DNA of 64,000 bases from NCBI GenBank assembly GCA_964462685.1, contig CAYWYR010000006.1, positions 62,001 through 126,000 on the forward strand, read 5' to 3'. Shown one piece after another: positions 40,657-48,553 of this stretch; position 1 is the stretch's first letter, and every line of letters begins with the position of its first letter. Source of the DNA: CAYWYR01 sp964462685. Its GTDB lineage: Bacteria > Bacteroidota > Ignavibacteria > Kapaibacteriales > UBA2268. The notes below the pieces were generated by a model, which was not told the DNA's origin, did not search any database, and saw only the letters and a list, made by a program, of their open reading frames with translations. Made by a program: the position numbers and the translations under genes.

Positions 40657-41778
40657 TTACTTCCCTAATAGAGTTTTCAAGGCATTTCTAATCTCTTTAC
40701 CGGTCTTATCTTCTAAATAGCCGGATATTTTATAAAGTATAATTCCATCTCTATTAGTTATGATTGTTGTCGGGTACCCATCAGGAATCCGGGAACTGAA
40801 AGCATATTCTTTCGGTACATATAGATATTTATAGTTGTATCCCTTTTTTGTTGCGTAAATCGAATCTCTCACTATAATTCGTTCATCTTCAAAGTCATCT
40901 ATAGACACACTAAACACATCATACGATCCTTTTGATTCTAGATGTAAGGAGTCTAGCAGCGGTTTGATCTGCTGGCATGGCGGGCAGGACATATATGTAA
41001 ATGTTATTACAAAGTGGTCGAACTTTGATCTATCATAACTGGGATAAATGTGCGTAAAATCGAATATAGAGTCAGATGTAGTCTGACTATTATCATATTC
41101 GGCAATCATTTCATCTAATGATTTCATTGGCTCATTAGGCACAAAATCCTCTAGTTCCAATAACGAATCCTTAATACTCTTTAAGTCAGAATCATAATTA
41201 TATTCTTTATAATTATTATAGTAAAATGCGTAATATTGCTGGTCTAAATATTGTTTTGAATCATAAATACTTCTAGACTGAGTTAGTTTGTCGTTGTTAT
41301 ATAAATATCTATCATTCCAAGTGCTTCCGTCTTCTTCGATAGATTGATATATAACTGTATTTCGTTTAATCTTTTTAGTAGTTATCCCTTTTGACACATC
41401 CTTTTCTAGATCAATAATATCTTGATTTACTTTTTCTAGACTAAATCTATAATCAGGAGAATCATTTGCATTATAATAAAAACTTCTTACCTCGGTGCCT
41501 GATGTATCTACATACCATGTCCCAGTATAAGAAGTATCATTATAATAAACTCTGTTTGATCTGTAAGTGGTTTCTTTATCAGTAATAATATAGAATTTTA
41601 GAGTATCAGTACCTGATGTATAATATCGAACGATATAGTTGGCGATCGTTGTATCAACTCTACCCAATGCTTTCCAATTTTTTTCTACCTCATACTGATA
41701 TACATTGATTGTATCCGCACCAATATATAAAGCCGATAAAAGGAAAAGCGAACTCATAAAGATTAGATTCTTTAACAT
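40657..41778 (-). CDS. Exported thioredoxin-fold protein with large N-terminal domain
   Basis: A 373-residue protein with a signal peptide (LIFMSSLFLLSALYIGA). The first ~235 residues form an unrecognised, Tyr/Asp/Asn-rich, probably beta-rich domain similar in style to antitoxin-like MORN/'YxYND' repeats (RSNRVYYNDTSYTGTWYV, DRYLYNNDKLTQSRSIYD). The C-terminal ~130 residues are a TlpA-like thioredoxin domain: 'FVITFTYMSCPPCQQIKPLLD' with CPPC active site and the cis-Pro in 'DGYPTTIITN'. A periplasmic thiol reductant or oxidant role is likely; the N-terminal domain's role is unknown. It converges on the toxin-antitoxin island with 22 bp between them. Confidence 0.78.
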   Translation of the reverse strand: MLKNLIFMSSLFLLSALYIGADTINVYQYEVEKNWKALGRVDTTIANYIVRYYTSGTDTLKFYIITDKETTYRSNRVYYNDTSYTGTWYVDTSGTEVRSFYYNANDSPDYRFSLEKVNQDIIDLEKDVSKGITTKKIKRNTVIYQSIEEDGSTWNDRYLYNNDKLTQSRSIYDSKQYLDQQYYAFYYNNYKEYNYDSDLKSIKDSLLELEDFVPNEPMKSLDEMIAEYDNSQTTSDSIFDFTHIYPSYDRSKFDHFVITFTYMSCPPCQQIKPLLDSLHLESKGSYDVFSVSIDDFEDERIIVRDSIYATKKGYNYKYLYVPKEYAFSSRIPDGYPTTIITNRDGIILYKISGYLEDKTGKEIRNALKTLLGK

Positions 41779-41807
41779 TTGCTTGTCACATAAATTTTAA
41801 ACTAAAT

Positions 41808-41840
41808 AAAAAAAAGCCAGATCACATCTGCGACCTGGCT
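41808..41840 (-). terminator. Intrinsic terminator of the isocitrate dehydrogenase gene
   Basis: On the minus strand a stem AAAGCCAGGTC / GATCTGGCTTT (one G-A mismatch region) with a short loop is followed by a T-tract (A-run at 41808-41815 on the plus strand). It lies about 35 bp past the stop at 41873. Confidence 0.85.
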
Positions 41841-41872
41841 TTCATATGGTAATAATCTATTACTACTTCTTC

Positions 41873-43345
41873 TTACTCGCCTTGGCCTAATGAATAACCA
41901 AGCTGCCCGTCGAAAGTATAGAGGTTTTCTGTTTTTACTACATCACAGCCCAAAGCTTCGATATTTGTAAGTAGCTCTATAATGTCTTTGTTGTGGACTG
42001 AAGCAAGGCCTTCTATTTGACCTTTTTTGTTGGCTTTATTCCAGAAGCGGCATCTCCAGTGATCTGTCTTGAATGTTTCTGGCATGCCGTCAGGCCATAC
42101 TTTGACACCGCGGTTAGTAATCATCTTTATTACCAGATTACCTTTGGATGCTTCATTAAGGATAGCACCGAGTTTTTCCGGATCGCGGTTCTCCTCATCC
42201 CAATCGATGAAAGCATCAACACCTACAAGCTGCTTGTTCTGCTTTTTAATATCCTTCAAAGTAACTTTTATGGGATCGGAAGAAGCAGGGAAGTCTGCTT
42301 TCTTAAGTTCTTTTGGTTCTTTGCCGAGATTATTTATCACTGCATCGGCAAACTCTTTTGTCCCAGCTTTCTCTTTTGATTTTGAAGGATCCCATATATC
42401 ACCCGTATGTATGCCTTCTTCTAGTGTCGCCATCAAAGCATTATGGATTTTAGCTGCTATTTCACCCTTACCAAGGTGTAGAAGCATCAAAATAGCCCCG
42501 TTAATAAGCCCTGATGGGTTTGCGATGTTCTGTCCCGATATATCAGGTGCGGAACCGTGGATAGCTTCAAACATGGCAAATCCATCGCCTACGTTTGAAC
42601 TGCCGCCAAGGCCTACTGAACCTGATATCTGAGCCGCGATATCAGATATGATATCGCCGTAAAGGTTTAGTGTAACTATTACATCGAATCTCTCTGGAGT
42701 GTCAGCTAATCTCGCGGAGCCGATATCGATGATATAGTGTTCTGATTCGATTTCCGGATATTCAACTTTTATCTCGTTGAATACCTCATGGAACAGCCCA
42801 TCAGTAAGCTTCATGATATTGTCTTTGGACATACACGTAACTTTTTTGCGGCCGTATTGCTTGGCATACTCAAATGCATAGCGGATTATCTTTTCACAGC
42901 CAGGGCGTGATACGAGCTTAAGGCACTGATAGACCTCATCAGTCTGTCTGTGTTCTATACCAGCATATAGATCTTCTTCGTTCTCGCGTACGATAACAAG
43001 ATCCATCTCAGGGAAATGTGAGTGTACATAAGGCACATAAGCCTGGCAAGGCCTTACATTTGCATAGAGGCCAAGTGTTTTTCTGACCGTTACATTGAGT
43101 GATTTGTAGCCTCCGCCCTGCGGGGTGGTAATAGGTGCTTTCAGAAAGACTTTATTGTTTCTTAAAGTATCCCAGGAATCATTTGAGATGCCTGCCGTAA
43201 GGCCTGATAGATAGACTTTCTCGCCTATGTCAATCGTATCATACTCCAGATCCGCACCAGCGGCATCAAGTATTCGCAGTGTTGCATCCATTATCTCCGG
43301 TCCGATTCCGTCACCATGGGCAACAGTCACTCTTTGCTTAGACAT
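41873..43345 (-). CDS. icd: NADP-type isocitrate dehydrogenase with C-terminal extension
   Basis: Oxidative decarboxylation of isocitrate in the TCA cycle. The beta-decarboxylating dehydrogenase core (~335 residues) has 'VAHGDGIGPEIMDA', 'SLNVTVRKTLGLYANVRP', 'VIVRENEEDLYAGIEH', the active-site 'VTCMSKDNIMKLTDG', 'DVIVTLNLYGDIISDIAAQ' and the coenzyme loop 'EAIHGSAPDISGQNIANPSG'. A further ~150 residues follow ('DAFIDWDEENRDPEKLGAIL', 'DHWRCRFWNKANKKGQIEGL'), so total length is 490. This layout is that of the Rickettsia-type enzyme rather than E. coli Icd. Coenzyme preference is assumed from the family. Terminator at 41808-41840. Confidence 0.92.
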   Translation of the reverse strand: MSKQRVTVAHGDGIGPEIMDATLRILDAAGADLEYDTIDIGEKVYLSGLTAGISNDSWDTLRNNKVFLKAPITTPQGGGYKSLNVTVRKTLGLYANVRPCQAYVPYVHSHFPEMDLVIVRENEEDLYAGIEHRQTDEVYQCLKLVSRPGCEKIIRYAFEYAKQYGRKKVTCMSKDNIMKLTDGLFHEVFNEIKVEYPEIESEHYIIDIGSARLADTPERFDVIVTLNLYGDIISDIAAQISGSVGLGGSSNVGDGFAMFEAIHGSAPDISGQNIANPSGLINGAILMLLHLGKGEIAAKIHNALMATLEEGIHTGDIWDPSKSKEKAGTKEFADAVINNLGKEPKELKKADFPASSDPIKVTLKDIKKQNKQLVGVDAFIDWDEENRDPEKLGAILNEASKGNLVIKMITNRGVKVWPDGMPETFKTDHWRCRFWNKANKKGQIEGLASVHNKDIIELLTNIEALGCDVVKTENLYTFDGQLGYSLGQGE

Positions 43346-43400
43346 TGTTTTGTATTATATTTTTTTTGAAAAACGTTTTTTGCTTTTTTGCAATTTAGCA

Positions 43401-44060
43401 TTATTTGATTATCTCTCCAGCCTCATTCGCCCAAAAGAGCAAATCCAGATGGTCCACGGGGATGCCGACTTGTACGGAATAGCCCAAGAATATTTTCTCG
43501 ATAGTCTTATATCGTTTTGCTGTCGATATGTTCGGTAACTCGTCTAGTGCCCCGGCCGCTACCATATTTTTTAGGATATGTCTATCCAGTATTACCAAAT
43601 CCGTGTAGCCGATGTTCCTCATAAAATGAGATGCTTCTTTAAGTCCGAAACCGTTGATCTTTTCCGCTAATGTATCGCGCTTTATGTATTTGTTCTTTTT
43701 TGATAAAAGCAGCTCTTCTATTTCATGCCATTGCTCTTTGATCTTTAGCAACCGGGCGCTTTTCTGATTGTGAAATCTGATATAATGCTGTTTATCTTCT
43801 AGAATTGCTACTGGGTCGGTATCATTGTATTTGAAATCTATAGATTCAAGCCTATTCTGTACCATCAAGGCATTAGCCGCTTTTGACTGAGGTGTACAGA
43901 TACAAAAGCAAAGCTCGTAAAAATACTTTTCTTTGTCAATTGCCGAGAATTCATCCAACCTTTGTTCTATCTTTGGTTTTATAGATATATACTTATCATA
44001 TAGCGCATTAGGCAAGGTGTACAAATCATACCTCGGTAAAGTTTTCTCGGAGCCTTTCAC
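43401..44060 (-). CDS. Ogg2-type N-glycosylase/DNA lyase (8-oxoguanine repair)
   Basis: A 219-residue helix-hairpin-helix glycosylase that removes 8-oxoguanine and nicks the abasic site. Motifs: 'YELCFCICTPQSKAANAL' near 48-66, the hairpin and catalytic Lys region 'INGFGLKEASHFMRNIGYTD' near 133-153 and the catalytic Asp in 'LVILDRHILKNM'. This matches the archaeal/Thermotoga-like Ogg2 branch and not MutM or MutY. Its first 35 bases overlap the end of the STAND-like gene, so it is the last member of a four-gene minus-strand unit. Confidence 0.9.
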   Translation of the reverse strand: MKGSEKTLPRYDLYTLPNALYDKYISIKPKIEQRLDEFSAIDKEKYFYELCFCICTPQSKAANALMVQNRLESIDFKYNDTDPVAILEDKQHYIRFHNQKSARLLKIKEQWHEIEELLLSKKNKYIKRDTLAEKINGFGLKEASHFMRNIGYTDLVILDRHILKNMVAAGALDELPNISTAKRYKTIEKIFLGYSVQVGIPVDHLDLLFWANEAGEIIK

Positions 44061-46182
44061 GAAGTTCTTCCTGTTGGCTGTAGGTATTGTTCAGATCGCT
44101 GCTGAGTTCGATATTCTTGTCTTCTGCCGCTTTTATATCGGCAAGTGTCTGGTCATGCTTCTTTTTTTCAGATAGCAAACTGTTTTCGACCGATACGCGT
44201 TCCTTTTTGAGCCTTTCTATATCATCCTTCTTAAGGAAACCGACTATCCAACGGTAAATAAGTTTGGATGATAAAAGCAGTAATACCGCCGAAGCTATAG
44301 CAATTAGGAAATTGATGATTTCAACAGACTCCTGATGGGCGAAAAAAGAGTTGAATATCCAGTCTCCAAGCATATATATTATAATACCTATCACACCGAG
44401 CGTCAGAAAAGTCATCGATAGGCGATCGTTCTTCTTTTCGGCAAACTGACCTAAATCAGCGTTTATCACAGAAAGTCTCTTTTCATACTTTTTTATACTA
44501 TCAGAAGATTTTTTTTGTGACTCAGTCAGTTTCGAAAGCTTTGACTTTATAGTCTTTGTCTCTGTATTATAAAGTTTCCGTTTCTTTTCTAACTGAAGTA
44601 GGTTACTGTCAACGCTTTTTTTATACTGATCCCAAATATCCAATGGTATTTTGCTTATTGTCTCATTGTCTTCAAATAAGGATGAATACTCATTGAAAAT
44701 AATTTTTCTGCCAGGGCTAATCGAATAAGTGTATTTATTCTTGATAAAAATATCAGGGTAGATGTTGATCAGTTTTTCTATATCTGAAAATATCTTCTCC
44801 CCTTCATATTCAAAATCTACCAGGGCGGGGATATGGAATTTCTCGAACTTAGCTAAGAATCGAAATGTATTAAGATCTTCATCAGTATAATCACTGAGTT
44901 CGTGTTTTAAATCCAGGTAGGTAGTGCCTATATTATCTAGATATTCCGCTACCTCACCGGAAAAATTTAAATATGATCCAAGTAACCTGAACGGTTTTTT
45001 AAGGCAGAGCCTAGCTTCATTATCATCCACAAAATAATAATTACTCAGTATAGCGTACCAAAAGTTATCTCTTTGCTGCGTTATTATAGACATTAGCCTG
45101 GAATCAACTTCACCGATTACCGCCAACGCGAATACAAGATACTTTTCGTTATCGGGTATATATTCAAAAGCCTGCTCGGTGAATTCAGATATACCGTCTA
45201 TAAAATCTTTCTCCTTATCACCGTTACTTAGTTTTTCAAGGTGCCAGTCGGTAAGTTTGGGGTGTCCGTTGTATAAATGCCATACTCGTTCTAAAGTAGT
45301 ATCGGGATCCAGGCCGAGCGATTCGACGATATCTTTTAGCTCGTCTTTTCTATAGTAATTCAGACCTGTATATTCAATATTGTCGATCTCCGTTAATGCG
45401 GTATCGCTAGTCAATGAGACCACTGGTATAATCTTGATCAGCTTATTGATATATATATCGCTATCATTGGTGGTGATACCGCTTATACTGAGGTCGGAGA
45501 TTTTAAGGCCGCCAATGGTTTCAAGTAACTGGCCAAAGACAAATTCCGATAAGCCGTTTATTACTGTATCGCATCTTGATATATCGATGGATAACTTGAC
45601 GGGGAGCACTCCTGAATCAAGCTTTTCCATATATGAGCTGAATGAGCTTAGCTCATCATCGAATGGATAAATGGCAGTTAGTAGGTCAGCAAGAAAACAT
45701 TTGGCAAGATTCGAGCTGTGATTGAGTATTGCTTTTTGGTCATTGATTCTATCGAAATGGCTCTTTACTTTTTGCGATAAATCGTATTCTGATCCTGATA
45801 GCATCTGGGCATGCTCTGCTGATAAATACCTCTCCTTCTCGATAATAATCTCACCTAATTCGGGATCTTCTTCTTTTAACTGGTCAAAAAGAACTGTATA
45901 GCTTTCAAGATATGTACTAAGATGATATGTTTGGATCATATCACCTAGTTTATCGGCTGAACTCAGTTCGCTGTATAGGTAAGCAAGCAGATCGATATCA
46001 CTGCTTATGCCCGAATCCCCAGTGATAGAAATTATTATCAGATGTGGGTATTCGTTTTTGAGAAAGTTTACTGTTTCATCAGATATAGACCTTTTTTTTG
46101 TTCCCCAATCCCCTCTGATTATATATCCGCTGCTGCCTTCGATGATTTTTCTACCTGATCTAGATTTTAAATACCATATCAA
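44026..46182 (-). CDS. Degenerate STAND-type NTPase-like protein with coiled coils and a membrane hairpin
   Basis: 718 residues, family not recognised by name. Residues ~15-70 resemble a P-loop entry: 'YIIRGDWGTKKRSI' sits where 'GxWGxGKTT' is expected, with Gly-Lys-Thr changed to Lys-Lys-Arg, then 'LIIISITGD' and 'DLLAYLYSEL'. Near 310 'VWHLYNGHPKLTDWHLEKL' matches the GHP motif of STAND/AAA-like ATPases, and ~345-420 looks like a winged helix. Hence an ATPase-derived fold that probably no longer hydrolyses ATP (inference). Residues ~530-600 are coiled coil, followed by two membrane helices ('MTFLTLGVIGIIIYMLGDWI', 'IINFLIAIASAVLLLLSSKL') and a second coiled coil (~655-715). The start overlaps the RsbW-like gene by 23 bp. 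Confidence 0.7.
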   Translation of the reverse strand: MIWYLKSRSGRKIIEGSSGYIIRGDWGTKKRSISDETVNFLKNEYPHLIIISITGDSGISSDIDLLAYLYSELSSADKLGDMIQTYHLSTYLESYTVLFDQLKEEDPELGEIIIEKERYLSAEHAQMLSGSEYDLSQKVKSHFDRINDQKAILNHSSNLAKCFLADLLTAIYPFDDELSSFSSYMEKLDSGVLPVKLSIDISRCDTVINGLSEFVFGQLLETIGGLKISDLSISGITTNDSDIYINKLIKIIPVVSLTSDTALTEIDNIEYTGLNYYRKDELKDIVESLGLDPDTTLERVWHLYNGHPKLTDWHLEKLSNGDKEKDFIDGISEFTEQAFEYIPDNEKYLVFALAVIGEVDSRLMSIITQQRDNFWYAILSNYYFVDDNEARLCLKKPFRLLGSYLNFSGEVAEYLDNIGTTYLDLKHELSDYTDEDLNTFRFLAKFEKFHIPALVDFEYEGEKIFSDIEKLINIYPDIFIKNKYTYSISPGRKIIFNEYSSLFEDNETISKIPLDIWDQYKKSVDSNLLQLEKKRKLYNTETKTIKSKLSKLTESQKKSSDSIKKYEKRLSVINADLGQFAEKKNDRLSMTFLTLGVIGIIIYMLGDWIFNSFFAHQESVEIINFLIAIASAVLLLLSSKLIYRWIVGFLKKDDIERLKKERVSVENSLLSEKKKHDQTLADIKAAEDKNIELSSDLNNTYSQQEELRERLRENFTEV

Positions 46183-46576
46183 CTTGATATCCGTTCCGGG
46201 TGTTCCGGAAAGAACTGCTCGTAGCGAGCTCCTTTATTAAGAATAAGCCTCTACCGCTCTCCTTTAAAAGATTGTCCTGATTGAGCGGATCAGGGATCTC
46301 CTCTGGCTCAAAGCCCAGCCCCTGATCGCTTATTCTGCACCACAACAGATCTTCGTTGAAACCCGCACGCACTACAACGACTTTGTTTGGATCATATTTA
46401 TTGCCGTGTTTTATCGCATTGTTGAACGCCTCTGATATAGAGACCATGATATTGAAATAATGTTTTTCATCTATTGAAATATCATTGATCATATCATCGA
46501 ACATCGGCTTCAGCTTGGCGACTTCGATAAGCTGGCTTGAGAATCTGCGATAAACTGTATTTTTGATGAAGTTCAA
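46160..46576 (-). CDS. RsbW/SpoIIAB-like serine kinase (anti-sigma factor type ATPase)
   Basis: A 138-residue GHKL ATPase. N box 'VSISEAFNNAIKHGN' (near 46-60), G1 box 'CRISDQGLGFEPEE' and G2 box 'ESGRGLFLIKELA' are all present. The closing 'GYQVDMVFKI' is also typical. These proteins bind and phosphorylate an anti-anti-sigma protein or sequester a sigma factor. Neither partner is encoded next to it. Its partners here are a barrel gene 7 bp upstream and the STAND-like gene overlapping downstream, suggesting an unusual regulatory setting. Confidence 0.9.
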   Translation of the reverse strand: MNFIKNTVYRRFSSQLIEVAKLKPMFDDMINDISIDEKHYFNIMVSISEAFNNAIKHGNKYDPNKVVVVRAGFNEDLLWCRISDQGLGFEPEEIPDPLNQDNLLKESGRGLFLIKELATSSSFRNTRNGYQVDMVFKI

Positions 46577-46583
46577 ATATTTA

Positions 46584-48467
46584 TCAGAATGCTATCATTG
46601 ATGTGAGAAAAATATTGGGTACTTCCTGTATCCTGCCGTTCGTGTTCTGATACTCATACCAGCCTGAGAGAACAAGAGAATTTCCTGAATCATAATACAG
46701 TTCCGCCAATAATTCCGGCCCGTATGAAAACTGTTCAAAATCACCGAAATTATTGATCGCACCCGGCCCGATTCTTTTTTGCTCCAGACCGTAAACCCTG
46801 AACCCGATACCATATCTGTTCCTACCTTCAGTCGATACGATAAGGAATTTGGCGAACCGCTCAAAATTAGCATTTTCGGGGGTCTCGGCAAAATCATTCC
46901 AGAACAGCAACCCTCTTTCGTAGTATCTAATCAGTAAGTTAGATTCTAAACTGATATTTTTAGAAAGGGTTACGATAGTAGTATCACTATAATTTATTTG
47001 CCTGAGTGAAAAGCTATTGATATTCTGTGTAAGTGCTTCGAAATCAAATGAGGTATAATTAGCGATCAGATCGATTGATGGCCGGTAGTCGATAGATCCA
47101 TTATAAAATCGCGCACCCTGATATAGTGAGAGTATTCTGTTCCATCTATTCTGAGATGAGAACTGAGACTTGAGATACACAAAGTGGTTAGCAAAGAAAG
47201 AGAGCCTGATATCGTATTCCAGATATTTGGAAAAACTGTGGCTGTATCCCCCTGTGACTTGATATGTCAGTTCATCGCGGTCGTCGTTGTTAAGCTCACT
47301 AGGTGTATCATATCTCAAGATATTGATGAAATAATCAAAAAACAAAGTGTTTTCATCAGAGAAATCATGGCGTAGATCAGCGTTGAAACGCGTGGCCACT
47401 TGCTGGTTATCCCGCAGTGATTCCAAATCCGCGAGATTCTCCAAAGCCGTGTTGGTAATATCGAAACGCCTAGCGGTTTTATTTATCTCGTCTCTGGAGT
47501 TTACACTGATACCACTGTTTATTTTTGTTTTACCAAAATCTAATCTCAGATCACCTGAGAAACCAAATGTGTTCTCGTCCACATTTCTTGAGATATTGGA
47601 AATACTGAGTCCTTCGATAGAATATTTATAGTCCCTAAGGATATTTGCGTTTGATAAATTCCCTTTAAGGTCGGCTCTGAGCCAATCAGTGATTTTCAGA
47701 TTAAGCCCTATCAGGCCACCGTATCTTTCCTCAGTTCTGTTTTCAATGGTATTTACGATTAGCGGATTTAGTCTTCGCTGGTTCTCTGTCAATCTTCCCA
47801 GTAAATCCCTATCGAGTACATTATAAAAAGCACCAACCGTAAAAAGATCACCAAGGTCGAAGCCTTTAGAATAACTTACTCTGTTTTTAGTCTCAAAATT
47901 TTCTCTGTCCAGATTCAGAGAAAGATAATCGCTATTGCTTTCCAGATCAAAGGAATTGCTACCATCTTTATAGCCAGCGGTGATACCCGCTACGCTTCTG
48001 AAGCCGGGTGAAGTAAGTTCCAGCCTTTCATTATGTTCCCCCCCGATACCAAGATCAAGACTGGTAAGAACCGGCCCGTCAAGGCCATTGATCTCTATAG
48101 CATCATTATAGAACAGCTTTGCCAGCCCGCCGAACCGTTCAAGCTCACTAAGTGTGTTCGATCTTTTATCAGCGATATACTGCCCGTATCCGCGGGCACC
48201 GGCATATAGTTTACCGCCGGTGGGGTAGCGGTAGTCAATGGTAATATTTTCATCATCCCTGAAACTGACCCCTTCTGTTATCAGTCCGTTACCAAGATAA
48301 TTCTGGTTTATATTGAATATCCCGAATGAGGATGAATCTGCTACAACAGCGTCTATATCGAATAGATATGTATTGATCTGCTTGTCCATTCTTGACCGCA
48401 AAAAGCCCAGATCACTAAAAAGATCGTCGGCACCGAAAAGCAATAAGCATATCAGAAATACACCCAT
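46584..48467 (-). CDS. Putative outer-membrane beta-barrel protein (627 aa)
   Basis: No named family recognised. A short signal peptide (MGVFLICLLLFGA) is followed by ~600 residues of alternating strand pattern with Tyr/Phe belts: 'LYAGARGYGQYIAD', 'DLFTVGAFYNVLDRD', 'YGGLIGLNLKITDWLRADLKG', 'TFGFSGDLRLDFGKTKINSG', 'LEYDIRLSFFANHFVYLKS', 'RYGIGFRVYGLEQKR'. The chain ends in Phe (TSMIAF), the usual C-terminal signal for BAM insertion. Size suggests 22 or more strands, but no plug or TonB box is evident. It is the first gene of the minus-strand unit with the RsbW-like kinase 7 bp downstream, and diverges from alaS across 86 bp. Confidence 0.78.
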   Translation of the reverse strand: MGVFLICLLLFGADDLFSDLGFLRSRMDKQINTYLFDIDAVVADSSSFGIFNINQNYLGNGLITEGVSFRDDENITIDYRYPTGGKLYAGARGYGQYIADKRSNTLSELERFGGLAKLFYNDAIEINGLDGPVLTSLDLGIGGEHNERLELTSPGFRSVAGITAGYKDGSNSFDLESNSDYLSLNLDRENFETKNRVSYSKGFDLGDLFTVGAFYNVLDRDLLGRLTENQRRLNPLIVNTIENRTEERYGGLIGLNLKITDWLRADLKGNLSNANILRDYKYSIEGLSISNISRNVDENTFGFSGDLRLDFGKTKINSGISVNSRDEINKTARRFDITNTALENLADLESLRDNQQVATRFNADLRHDFSDENTLFFDYFINILRYDTPSELNNDDRDELTYQVTGGYSHSFSKYLEYDIRLSFFANHFVYLKSQFSSQNRWNRILSLYQGARFYNGSIDYRPSIDLIANYTSFDFEALTQNINSFSLRQINYSDTTIVTLSKNISLESNLLIRYYERGLLFWNDFAETPENANFERFAKFLIVSTEGRNRYGIGFRVYGLEQKRIGPGAINNFGDFEQFSYGPELLAELYYDSGNSLVLSGWYEYQNTNGRIQEVPNIFLTSMIAF

Positions 48468-48553
48468 ATACCTTTTGGGTAGATAACTATCTTTCTTATT
48501 CGTATTTTTGCTGATTACGATTATCTATACCCGCATAACTTCATATCAAAAGT

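Noticed and set aside
42069..42632. 187-codon plus-strand ORF opposite icd
   Set aside because: Low-complexity Ser/Phe-rich translation, shadow of a highly conserved dehydrogenase.
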